Below, one piece after another: positions 27,789-36,866 of a DNA stretch of 64,000 nt; the stretch's first letter is position 1, and the number at the start of each line of letters is the position of its first letter. Below the pieces are notes generated by a model. It did not search any database, was not told the DNA's origin, and was given only the letters and a program-made list of their open reading frames with translations. A program made the position numbers and the translations under genes. The DNA is from Gemmatimonadota bacterium (lineage in GTDB: Bacteria; Gemmatimonadota; Gemmatimonadetes; Gemmatimonadales; Gemmatimonadaceae): contig JAJPIS010000107.1 in assembly GCA_021324635.1 (NCBI GenBank), forward strand, positions 62,001 through 126,000, given 5' to 3'.

Positions 27789-29246
27789 ATGGGAGTTGGG
27801 CGCTGGCTGAGGCTGGTAGTGAGCGCGGGAGCGGTCGCGGGCGTCGTGATGCCGCCGGTAGAGGGGCGGGCGCAGGGCACCGCGGACTCCGCACACCCGC
27901 AGCGGGTCCCGACCGCCACGACCAGGGACTCCCAGCCGGCTCGGCACGCCGAGTTGCCCGTGGAGCCGGGAGTGGACAGCGGGCGCGTCGACTCGACGCT
28001 GGCGTACGCCGCCACCATGCACATCGCTGACGTGGTCGCGGCCGCCCTGCGGAACAGCCCGGCGATGGCCGAGGCGGGCGGCGCCGTCCGCACGGGGCAA
28101 TCGGGAGAGCGGGTCGCGTACGGGACGTTTCTGCCGTCGGTGACCTTCACCTCGACCGCCTTTCAGTCGGGCCAGCATTCGCTCGCCCTCCAGGCTCCGG
28201 TGACTGGTGCCCCCGGCCCAACCCTGTCCTACCCGGCCCAGTCGTACTCCGGCGCCCTGGCCGCGTCGTACGATGTCTTCACCGGCGGGCGGCGCGGCGC
28301 CCAGATCGCCGCCGCTCGGGCGAGCACTCGGTCGGCGAGTGCCGGGCTCGTCGAGCAACGGTACGCCACGGCCCTCACCGCCAAGCAAGCGTTCTACAAC
28401 ACGCAGCGGGCGCGCGACCTCGTCCGGGTCTCGCTGACCAGGGTGGCCACGGCCGAGCGGGCCCTCCAGTATGCGGATGCCCGCATGCGTCGCGGAACCG
28501 CGACCCGCGCCGATGTGCTGCTCGCGCGGTTGAACCTGACGACCGCCCGCCAGCAGTTGATCGCGGCGCGCGACACCCTCACCACGAACGCCTACGCGCT
28601 CGGCCGACTGGTCGGTGTCGACGGCGCCGTCGACGCCCAGGGCAGCGACACGCTCCCGGCCGCCGCCCTGGCGCTCACCGACTCGGCCATCGTCGCGATC
28701 GCCGTACGCGAGGCGCCGGCCGTGCGCGCGGCCGACGCGTTCGCCCACGCCAGCGATGCCGCCGTCCGCGAAGCGCAGACCGAGTACATCCCGGGGATCA
28801 GGCTCACGGGCGGCTACACCTGGGCGAACAACTCCCTGGCCTTCGGCGCCGTGCGTCCCGGGTGGGTCGTGGCACTGAGCACGTCCTACCCGCTGTTCAA
28901 CGGCTTCGTGCGCGAGGATGACGTGACACGCGCCTCGGCGAGCGCCCACACCGCACGCGTCACGGCCATCGATCAGCGGCGGTTCGCACGGGCCGAATCG
29001 GAACGGCTGCTGGCCGGGCTGCGGTTCGCGTGGCAGAACGTGGCCGAGGCCGAAGAGGGCGTGCGCGTCGCTCGCGAGGAATTGCGCGTCGTCGGCGTCC
29101 GGTATCAGAACGGTGTCGCGACCTTTCTCGACCTCAGCACCGCGCAGCTCGCCGAAGCGCAGGCCGACATCGCCCTGGTGACGGCACGCTACGACTACCA
29201 GATCGCCCGGGCGTCGCTGGAGGCGCTCATCGGGCGGGACCTCTGA
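27789..29246 (+). CDS. TolC-family outer membrane efflux protein
   Basis: Signal peptide; YPAQSYSGALAASYDVFTGGRRGAQIAAARAS, GTATRADVLLARLNLTTARQQLIAARDTL, GVRYQNGVATFLDLSTAQLAEAQADI. Confidence 0.9.
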   Translation: MGVGRWLRLVVSAGAVAGVVMPPVEGRAQGTADSAHPQRVPTATTRDSQPARHAELPVEPGVDSGRVDSTLAYAATMHIADVVAAALRNSPAMAEAGGAVRTGQSGERVAYGTFLPSVTFTSTAFQSGQHSLALQAPVTGAPGPTLSYPAQSYSGALAASYDVFTGGRRGAQIAAARASTRSASAGLVEQRYATALTAKQAFYNTQRARDLVRVSLTRVATAERALQYADARMRRGTATRADVLLARLNLTTARQQLIAARDTLTTNAYALGRLVGVDGAVDAQGSDTLPAAALALTDSAIVAIAVREAPAVRAADAFAHASDAAVREAQTEYIPGIRLTGGYTWANNSLAFGAVRPGWVVALSTSYPLFNGFVREDDVTRASASAHTARVTAIDQRRFARAESERLLAGLRFAWQNVAEAEEGVRVAREELRVVGVRYQNGVATFLDLSTAQLAEAQADIALVTARYDYQIARASLEALIGRDL

Positions 29247-29262
29247 GGAGGGCGGACCGCCC

Positions 29263-32200
29263 ATGATGTGGATCGTCATTCTCGCGCTGCGGCGGCCGTA
29301 CACCTTCGTGTGTGCGTCGCTGCTCGTGCTGATCTTTGGCGTCTTTGCGATCCTTCGCATGGCGGTCGACATCTTCCCGGTGATCGACATGCCGGTAGCC
29401 ACCGTCGTGTGGTACTACTACGGCCTATCGCCGGAGGAGATGGAACGCCGCATCGTGACCGGTAGCGAGCGCTTCTACTCCTCGGTGGCCAACGACATCG
29501 AGCACATCGAGTCGACGAGCTACAACGGCGTCGGCGTGATCAAGATCTACTTCCAACCGGGCGCGGACGTCGCGAACGGAGTGGCGGAGATCACCGCCGC
29601 GTCCCAGGCGTATCTGAAGCTTCTCCCGCCGGGGGCGGTCCCGCCGACGATCGTGCGCTTCAACGCGACCGACGTGCCGATCGTGCATCTCGCCGTCGGC
29701 AGCTCGACGATGGCGGAGGATGTGCTCAACGACTACGGGAACAACTTCGTTCGGATCCCGCTGTCGAGTATCCGGGGCGCCGCGATCGGGCCGTCGGTCG
29801 GTGGGAAGCCCCGCAACGTGATGGTTGATCTCGACCTCAACGCCCTCTACGCCAAAGGGCTCTCGCCGTCGGATGTGAGCGCTGCGCTCAACGCGCAGAA
29901 TGTGATCCTCCCCTCGGGGACGGTGAAGATGGGAGGCCGCGAGTACACCGTCCGGCTCAACTCGAGCCCCGACTCGGTCCTCGACCTCAACAACCTGCCG
30001 ATCAAGGAGGTCAACGGGGCGACGGTGTACATCCGCGATGTCGCGCAGGTGCGGCAGGGCCCCGGCGTACAGGTGAACATCGTCCGCCTGAACGGCCGGC
30101 GCGGCATCGTCATCCCGATCTTCAAGGAGGGGGCCGCCTCGACGCTCGACATCCTGGGCAAGATCAAGGCGCTCCTGCCGCAGGTGCAGGCGACCCTCCC
30201 CGAAGGGATGACGCTGCGGCTCCTCAACGACCAGTCCCTCTTCGTCCGGGCGGCCATCGAGGGGGTCATCGCCGAGGCGGCCATCGCGGCCTGCCTGACG
30301 GCGCTCATGATCCTGCTCTTCCTTGGCAGCTGGCGCTCGACCCTGATCGTCGCCACGTCGATCCCGCTCGCCGTGCTCTCGTCCATCATCTGCCTCTACG
30401 CCTTGGGTCAGACGCTGAACGAGATGACGCTCGGCGGCCTGGCGCTCGCGGTCGGGATTCTCGTCGACGACGCGACGGTCGAGATCGAGAACATCAATCG
30501 CAATGTGCACATGGGCAAGGAGGTGCTCCAGGCGATCGTCGATGCGGCCAGTCAGACCGCGACGCCGACGTTCGTGGCCTCGTTGTCGATCTCGATCGTG
30601 TTCATTCCGATCTTCCTCCTGACCGGTCCAGCGGCCGCGCTCTTCCGGCCACTCGCGATGGCCGTCGTCTTCGCAGTCCTCGCCTCCTATCTCCTGTCTC
30701 GGACGCTCGTGCCGACGATGGCACGGTACCTCCTGGGCCCCGAGGCGCACCGCCTGGCGGAGATGCGCGCTCGGTTGGGCCACGTCCTGCACGAGTCCGA
30801 GGTCGCCGCCGTGATGGGCGGCGGCGCCTTCCGGCGCGTGCACCTGGCGTTCGACTCGGCATTCGAGCGGTTCCGGCTCGCCTATCTCGATGTCCTGGGG
30901 TGGGCCATCGCCCATCGCCGGCAGGTGCTCGCCGGCGCGGGGCTCTTCGTCGCTGGCTCGCTCCTGCTGGTGCCGTTCATCGGGGAGGATTTCTTCCCCC
31001 GGGTCGACGGCGGCGAGTTCCAGCTGCACGTCCGCGCCCCGACCGGCACCCAGGTGGAGGAGACGGAGATGCTCGTCTCCCAGATCGAGCACGCGATTCG
31101 CCAGGAGATTCCAGCGTCGGAGCTCGACCTCGTCATGAGCAATGTGGGGCTTCTGAACAGCAGCTCCACCTATCTCGCGACCGGCTCGTCGGCCACGGTC
31201 GGGCCGCAGGACGCCGACGTGCTCGTCTCGCTCAAGGAAGGGCATCACTCGACGTGGGACTACGTGCGCCGGCTCCGTCGGCGCCTGCCGCCCGAGTTTC
31301 CCGGAGTCACGTTCTTCTTCCAACCGGCCGACATGGTGAGCCAGGTGCTCAACCTCGGCCTCCCGTCGCGCATCGACGTGCAGGTGCAGGGACAACACAA
31401 GTACGAGAACTACCGGATCGCCCAGGGGCTGGCCGCCAAGATCGCCCGGATTCCCGGGGCGGTGGACGTCCGCGTGCATCAGATCATGGACTACCCCGAG
31501 CTGTTCTTCAGCGTCGACCGGGACCGGGCGACCGAGGTCGGCCTCGCGCAACGTGACGTCGCCAATCAGCTCACGATCTCGCTCAGCTCGAGCGGGCAGA
31601 CGGCACCGAATTTCTGGCTCGATCCCCAGAACGGGATCAGCTACTCGGTGCAGGTCATGACGCCGCAGTACAAGGTGTCGAACATGGAAGACCTGGTGAA
31701 CACGCCGGTCGCGGCACCCGGGCATCAGCAGCCCCAGCTCTTCGGGAACCTGGCGACGGTGAAGCGCAACGTGTCCATGGCCGTCGTCAACCACTACAAC
31801 ATTCAACCGGTCATCGACATCTACGCCTCCAACGATCGCCGCGACCTGGGTGGCGTGGCCGCCGGGATCGACCGTATCGTGACCGAGGCCCGCCGGACGC
31901 TGCCCCGGGGATCGCAGATCATCGTGCGGGGGCAGGTCCTCAGCATGCGCACGTCGTTCATCGGGATCGGCGTCGGGATCCTGGGCGCGGTCGTCCTGGC
32001 CTACATTCTGATGGTGATCAACTTTCAATCGTGGACGAATCCGCTCGTGATCATCCTCGGGCTTCCCGGTGGGCTCGCCGGCATCATCTGGATGCTGTAC
32101 GTGAGCAACACCACGTTCAACGTGCCGTCGCTCATGGGGGCGATCATGGCGGTGGGTGTGGCCACGTCGAATAGCATCCTGCTCGTGGTCTTCGCCGAGG

Positions 32201-32484
32201 ACCAGCGGATGAACGGTCGCACAGCCCACCAGGCGGTGCTCGATGCCGGCTTCACCCGCCTGCGGCCGGTCTGCATGACGGCGCTGGCGATGATCATTGG
32301 CATGCTGCCCATGTCACTGGGCCTCGGGAGCGGCGGCGAGCAGAACGCGCCGCTCGGCCGCGCCGTGATCGGCGGCCTGATCGTGGCGACGGTGTTCACG
32401 CTCCTCATCGTGCCGGTCATCTACACGATCCTGCGGAAGGGACCGGCGCTGGTTGAAATCGACATTCCTGCGGTGAGTCGATGA
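29263..32484 (+). CDS. RND efflux permease (AcrB/HAE1-like superfamily)
   Basis: LRRPYTFVCASLLVLIFGVFAILRMAVDIFPVIDMPVATVVWYYYGLSPEEMERRI; GGLALAVGILVDDATVEIENINRN; GEDFFPRVDGGEFQLHVRAPTGT. Confidence 0.95.
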   Translation: MMWIVILALRRPYTFVCASLLVLIFGVFAILRMAVDIFPVIDMPVATVVWYYYGLSPEEMERRIVTGSERFYSSVANDIEHIESTSYNGVGVIKIYFQPGADVANGVAEITAASQAYLKLLPPGAVPPTIVRFNATDVPIVHLAVGSSTMAEDVLNDYGNNFVRIPLSSIRGAAIGPSVGGKPRNVMVDLDLNALYAKGLSPSDVSAALNAQNVILPSGTVKMGGREYTVRLNSSPDSVLDLNNLPIKEVNGATVYIRDVAQVRQGPGVQVNIVRLNGRRGIVIPIFKEGAASTLDILGKIKALLPQVQATLPEGMTLRLLNDQSLFVRAAIEGVIAEAAIAACLTALMILLFLGSWRSTLIVATSIPLAVLSSIICLYALGQTLNEMTLGGLALAVGILVDDATVEIENINRNVHMGKEVLQAIVDAASQTATPTFVASLSISIVFIPIFLLTGPAAALFRPLAMAVVFAVLASYLLSRTLVPTMARYLLGPEAHRLAEMRARLGHVLHESEVAAVMGGGAFRRVHLAFDSAFERFRLAYLDVLGWAIAHRRQVLAGAGLFVAGSLLLVPFIGEDFFPRVDGGEFQLHVRAPTGTQVEETEMLVSQIEHAIRQEIPASELDLVMSNVGLLNSSSTYLATGSSATVGPQDADVLVSLKEGHHSTWDYVRRLRRRLPPEFPGVTFFFQPADMVSQVLNLGLPSRIDVQVQGQHKYENYRIAQGLAAKIARIPGAVDVRVHQIMDYPELFFSVDRDRATEVGLAQRDVANQLTISLSSSGQTAPNFWLDPQNGISYSVQVMTPQYKVSNMEDLVNTPVAAPGHQQPQLFGNLATVKRNVSMAVVNHYNIQPVIDIYASNDRRDLGGVAAGIDRIVTEARRTLPRGSQIIVRGQVLSMRTSFIGIGVGILGAVVLAYILMVINFQSWTNPLVIILGLPGGLAGIIWMLYVSNTTFNVPSLMGAIMAVGVATSNSILLVVFAEDQRMNGRTAHQAVLDAGFTRLRPVCMTALAMIIGMLPMSLGLGSGGEQNAPLGRAVIGGLIVATVFTLLIVPVIYTILRKGPALVEIDIPAVSR

Positions 32485-33875
32485 CCGACCTCACGCCCGG
32501 CGTACCCCCGCACGACACTGGTGTCCTCAAGCACGCTGCGACGGAGGAGGCGCCGGAGCCCCGTCCGGTGCGGACGCGCCGCATCGGCATCATGGTCGCC
32601 GGGCTCGGGGTCGTGCTGCTGGCCGGCTTCGTCGTTGGCACGATCCCCCGCGTGACCACCGCGCGGGCGCTGGCCGCCGAGTCCACCGCCGATGCGCCGC
32701 CGACGGTACAGGTCACCCGGATCGGCCGCGCGGGCACACGCTCGAACCTCGATCTCCCGGGAACGCTCGAGCCGCTCCACCAGACGGCGCTCTACGCCCG
32801 GACGTCGGGATACGTCAAGCGCTGGACGGCGGACATCGGCCACTCGGTGCACGCGGGCGATGTCCTGGCGATCATCGAGACCCCCGACCTCGACGAGCAA
32901 CTCGCCCAGTCGAAGGCGACGCTCGAGCAGGCGCGCTCGACGCTGGACCTCGCCAAGGTCGAGCGCGAGCGGTGGGCCGCGATGGTCAAGGACAGCGTCG
33001 TGACGATCGACGAGTACGACCAGAAGGTGCAGGCGGAACGGGCCGCGGCGGCGGCCGTCGCGGCCGACGAGGCCGACGTGCGCCGCCTCCAGGCGCTCCA
33101 GAGCTTCGAGCGAGTCACGGCACCCTTCGACGGGGTCGTCACCTCGCGCAACGTCGACGTCGGCGCGTTCGTGCAGTCGGGCGGCGGGACGACGGTCGCA
33201 CTGCCGTCGGGCGCCAGCTCGGCGCCGACGAGTCTCTTCCAGGTCGCGCAGACCGACACGGTGCGTGTCTACGTCTCCGTCCCGCAAGCCGATGCCACGG
33301 TCATTCAGCCGGGGCAGACGGCCGACGTGCGCGTCCGCGAGTTTCCCGACCACGTGTTCGTGGGCCATGTGGTCCGCACGGCGCGCGCCGTCGACCCCCA
33401 GTCGCGGACGCTCCTGACCGAGGTCCAGATCGTCAACACCAAGCATGTCCTGCTGCCGGGGATGTACGCGCAGATCCAATTCATCTTCGACCGCGCGAAC
33501 CCGCCACTCGTCGTTCCGGCGACGGCCCTGCTCCCGCTGACCGCGGGGATCCGGGTCGTGGAGGTGGACGGCGATCGTCGGGTCCACCACCGCACGATCA
33601 AGATCACCCGAGACTACGGGAGCTACGTGGAGGTGGACTCCGGGATCTCCGATGGGGCGTCGGTCGTGCTGAATCCCACCGACGCGCTCGCCGATGGGAT
33701 GGAGGTGAGAGTGGAGGCATCGTCCCTCCCGTCGGACTCCGCCAACCCCGGCGCGCGGATCGTCGCCCCGGCGAGCGCGCCGCCAGGCGCGTCACCCGGC
33801 GTATCGCCCGGCGTATCGCCCGGCGTATCGCCAGGCGCCTCACCCAGCGTCTCGCCGGGCGCGCCGCCGGGCTGA
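32481..33875 (+). CDS. RND efflux periplasmic adaptor (HlyD/MFP family) with repetitive Ser-Pro-Gly C-terminal tail
   Basis: TALYARTSGYVKRWTADIGHSVHAGDVLAIIETPDLDEQLAQSKATLEQARSTLDLAK; tail SPGVSPGVSPGVSPGASPSVSPGAPPG; ATGA overlap. Confidence 0.93.
   Translation: MTDLTPGVPPHDTGVLKHAATEEAPEPRPVRTRRIGIMVAGLGVVLLAGFVVGTIPRVTTARALAAESTADAPPTVQVTRIGRAGTRSNLDLPGTLEPLHQTALYARTSGYVKRWTADIGHSVHAGDVLAIIETPDLDEQLAQSKATLEQARSTLDLAKVERERWAAMVKDSVVTIDEYDQKVQAERAAAAAVAADEADVRRLQALQSFERVTAPFDGVVTSRNVDVGAFVQSGGGTTVALPSGASSAPTSLFQVAQTDTVRVYVSVPQADATVIQPGQTADVRVREFPDHVFVGHVVRTARAVDPQSRTLLTEVQIVNTKHVLLPGMYAQIQFIFDRANPPLVVPATALLPLTAGIRVVEVDGDRRVHHRTIKITRDYGSYVEVDSGISDGASVVLNPTDALADGMEVRVEASSLPSDSANPGARIVAPASAPPGASPGVSPGVSPGVSPGASPSVSPGAPPG
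33780..33870 (+). repeat. 12-bp tandem repeats encoding SPGV/SPGA tail
   Basis: Consecutive copies of cccggcgtatcg-like units. Confidence 0.85.
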
Positions 33876-33900
33876 ACCGGCGCGCCCTGCCTGGCGCTCC

Positions 33901-35769
33901 TTACAGCACGGGGTGCTTCTGGTGGAACCCGGTCGCGTCCTGGTACGCCCGGGCAAAGGCCAGCAGCTTGGCCTCGCCGTACAGCGGACCGAGGAAGGTC
34001 AGGCTCACGGGCGTGCCAGGACCGCCGTAGTTCCCCGGACCGCTCTGCGGGACGAACGGAGGGGCATCCGGGCCGCGAAAGCCGTTGGGCAGGATGAGCG
34101 CCGGATGGCCGGTGAGGTTGGTGATCACCAGCTGTGGGGATGAGGTCGGCGCGACGATGACGTCGATCCCCTGGAACACGCGCGCCATCGCCTCGATCCC
34201 CATCATGCGGGCCCGGTTGGCCTGGATGTACTCCACTGCGGGGATGAAGCGCGCGGCGCGGAAGACGTTTGGCCAGTCGTTCGGACCCTGACCGGTCAGC
34301 AGCGCGTCGCGCCCCGACCGCGTCAGGTCATCGAACGCCGCCGCCGCCTCGGCCTGGAGCAACGTCGACATCGCTTGCCACGGGAGTGACGGCAGCTCGA
34401 CGGGCGTCATCGTCACCCCCATGCGGGCGAGTGCCGCCAGCGCCGCGTCATCGAACCGTCGGTCATACTCGGCGTGACGCCGCGCCAGCTCCTGCTGCTG
34501 ACGGAGCGTTTCGCGCCGCGCCCGCTCCGCGTCCGTGAGCGTGTCCGGCGCGCCCGCCCCGGCCGCCCCGGCCGCCGCGGGCGGCACGAGCGGCGCCGGC
34601 GCCTGCGGTCCGCGCTCGAACTCGGACTTGATATATCCCACTCGCAACGTTCGCCAATCGAGATGGGCGTCCCAGTTGAATGCCCCCGCTCGCACGGTTC
34701 GGTCATGACCGTCCGGGCCGGCAATCGCGTCGAGCACGAGCGCACAGTCCTCGACTGTGCGACAGATCGGCCCGAGCTTGTCCATGCTCCACGACAGAGC
34801 CATCGCCCCCGTTCGCGGGACCAGCCCGAAGGTCGGCCGGAGCCCGGTACAGCCGCATCGGGTCGAGGGCGCTGAGATCGATCCCAGCGTCTCCGAGCCG
34901 ACACTGAAGGCGACGCAACCCGCCGCAGTCGCGGAGGCCGGGCCTGCCGAGGAGCCGCTCGAGCCCTGCTCGCGATTCCACGGATTGCGGGTGATCCCGC
35001 CGAACCAGTGGTCGCCCATTGCCAGCGCCCCAAGCGTCAGCTTGGCGATCAGGACGGCCCCGGCCCGGTCGAGCCGCTGGACGACGGTGGCGTCCTCGTC
35101 GATCATCTGGTGCTCGAAGCCGCCGGCGCCCCACGTCGTGGGATAGCCCTTGACGGCCAGCAGGTCCTTGGCGCCCCACGGTAGCCCGTGCAACGGACCC
35201 CGGCGGCGGCCGGCGACGAGGTCGCGGTCGGCTTCCCTGGCTTGCGCCCGCGCCCGATCTTCGGTGAGCGTGATGACGCACTTGAGCACCGGATCGAGGC
35301 GCACGAGCCGCGCGAGATACATGTCCGTGAGCGCGCCGGACGAGATCCGGCGGCGGGCGATCAACTCGGCGAGCGCTCGGGCCGGCGCAAAGCACAGGTC
35401 CTCGAGGTTGCGAGGCACGTCCCGCGTCCCCACGACCGCCGGCGTCGAGAGACGCGGTGGCCGCTTCACTCTCTCGCGGGTCGTCCCCGGCGGCACCGGG
35501 TCGAAATCGAGGGCCGGCGGCACGGCGTTCGGGATGTGCAAGCCGTGGATCGCCTCGTAGCCCTCGACGCGCTGGTTGAGGGCCGCGAGCATCGCCTCGC
35601 GATCCTGGGGAGGGATCGGTACGTCGGCAATGATCGCGGCCTGGTCGATCATCGCCGACGTCACGACACCGCCGGACCCGGACGCCAGACTCCAGAGGGT
35701 GCCAGGGAGGAGAGTCGCTCCGAGTCCGAAGCGGGAGCAGGTCGCGAGGAAGTCGCGGCGGTCGAGCAT
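33901..35769 (-). CDS. Amidase-signature family hydrolase with Tat-like signal
   Basis: MLDRRDFLATCSRFGLGATLL; GLPWGAKDLLAVKGYPTTWGA, NREQGSSGSSAGPASATAAGCVAFSVGSETLGSI. Confidence 0.92.
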   Translation of the reverse strand: MLDRRDFLATCSRFGLGATLLPGTLWSLASGSGGVVTSAMIDQAAIIADVPIPPQDREAMLAALNQRVEGYEAIHGLHIPNAVPPALDFDPVPPGTTRERVKRPPRLSTPAVVGTRDVPRNLEDLCFAPARALAELIARRRISSGALTDMYLARLVRLDPVLKCVITLTEDRARAQAREADRDLVAGRRRGPLHGLPWGAKDLLAVKGYPTTWGAGGFEHQMIDEDATVVQRLDRAGAVLIAKLTLGALAMGDHWFGGITRNPWNREQGSSGSSAGPASATAAGCVAFSVGSETLGSISAPSTRCGCTGLRPTFGLVPRTGAMALSWSMDKLGPICRTVEDCALVLDAIAGPDGHDRTVRAGAFNWDAHLDWRTLRVGYIKSEFERGPQAPAPLVPPAAAGAAGAGAPDTLTDAERARRETLRQQQELARRHAEYDRRFDDAALAALARMGVTMTPVELPSLPWQAMSTLLQAEAAAAFDDLTRSGRDALLTGQGPNDWPNVFRAARFIPAVEYIQANRARMMGIEAMARVFQGIDVIVAPTSSPQLVITNLTGHPALILPNGFRGPDAPPFVPQSGPGNYGGPGTPVSLTFLGPLYGEAKLLAFARAYQDATGFHQKHPVL

Positions 35770-35849
35770 CGCGTGAATGGAGGAAAGGGAAGGGGCGCGG
35801 AGCGATGACAGGGCCAAGATGCGTCACGGACTCGGTAGATTCCACACCC

Positions 35850-36866
35850 ATGCTACCCGACGCTGCCGCGTTCACGGCCGCCGATGTCCTGTCGGAGGCG
35901 ACACGGGCAGACTCGCGCATTCGTGCCTTCGTCCGCGAAACGCCGCTCGAGCACTCGCCGGCGCTCAGCCGGGAGACCGGAGCCCGCGTGTACCTCAAGC
36001 TGGAGTGCGCGCAGGTTACCGGCTCGTTCAAGGTGCGCGGCGCCTTCAACCGACTGCTCGCGCTCGACGACCCGACGCGCGCGCGAGGGATCGTCACCGC
36101 ATCGACCGGCAACCACGCACTGGCGACCGCCCACGCGCTCGCGGAGCTCGGCATCGACGGCGAGATCTTTCTGCCCAGCACCGCGTCTCCGGCCAAGGTG
36201 GACGCGCTCCGCCTGCGCGGGGCGCGAATCGAGTTCGTGGACGGCGACCCGATCGGCGCCGAGCTCCGGGCCCGTGCGCGAGCCGACGAGACCGGACGCC
36301 CCTACGTGTCGCCGTACAACGATCGGCAGGTGATCGGCGGACAGGGCACCGTGGCCCTCGAGCTCCTCCGTCAGGCCGAGCGCATCGATGCCGTGTTCAC
36401 GCCAGTCGGTGGCGGCGGTCTGATTGCCGGGGTCGCGGGGACACTCCGAATGCTGGCGCCGCACGTCCGGCACATCGGCTGTCAGCCCTCGGCGTCGACC
36501 GTCATGGCGAGCAGCGTGCGCGCGGGGCACCTGATCGAGCTTCCGTCCGGCCCGTCGATCTCCGACGCGACCCTGGGGCTCGTGGAGCCGGGGGCGATCA
36601 CCTTCCCGATCTGCCAGACCTGCGTCGACGAGTGGGTGCTGATCGGCGAGGACGAGCTGCGGTCGGCCGTACAGCTCGTGCTCGTCCAGCACTCACTGCT
36701 GATCGAGGGCGCGGCGGCCCTCGGTGTCGCGGCGCTGCGCCGCGCACGCCGGACATACGCGGGCCAGGTCGTCGTGTTGATCCTGAGCGGGTCGCACCTG
36801 TCGGTGCCGGCACTCCGCGAGATCCTCGACGGCGCACCGATCGCGACGCCGCGCGACCGGCACTAG
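35850..36866 (+). CDS. PLP-dependent threonine/serine dehydratase family protein
   Basis: RETPLEHSPALSRETGARVYLKLECAQVTGSFKVRGAFNRL, TASTGNHALATAHALAELG, FTPVGGGGLIAGVAG. Confidence 0.88.
   Translation: MLPDAAAFTAADVLSEATRADSRIRAFVRETPLEHSPALSRETGARVYLKLECAQVTGSFKVRGAFNRLLALDDPTRARGIVTASTGNHALATAHALAELGIDGEIFLPSTASPAKVDALRLRGARIEFVDGDPIGAELRARARADETGRPYVSPYNDRQVIGGQGTVALELLRQAERIDAVFTPVGGGGLIAGVAGTLRMLAPHVRHIGCQPSASTVMASSVRAGHLIELPSGPSISDATLGLVEPGAITFPICQTCVDEWVLIGEDELRSAVQLVLVQHSLLIEGAAALGVAALRRARRTYAGQVVVLILSGSHLSVPALREILDGAPIATPRDRH

Noticed and set aside
29425-32229. 934-aa minus-strand ORF opposite the RND permease
   Set aside because: Arg/Asp/His/Glu-rich low-complexity translation typical of antisense frames in GC-rich DNA; the plus-strand permease has clear family motifs.
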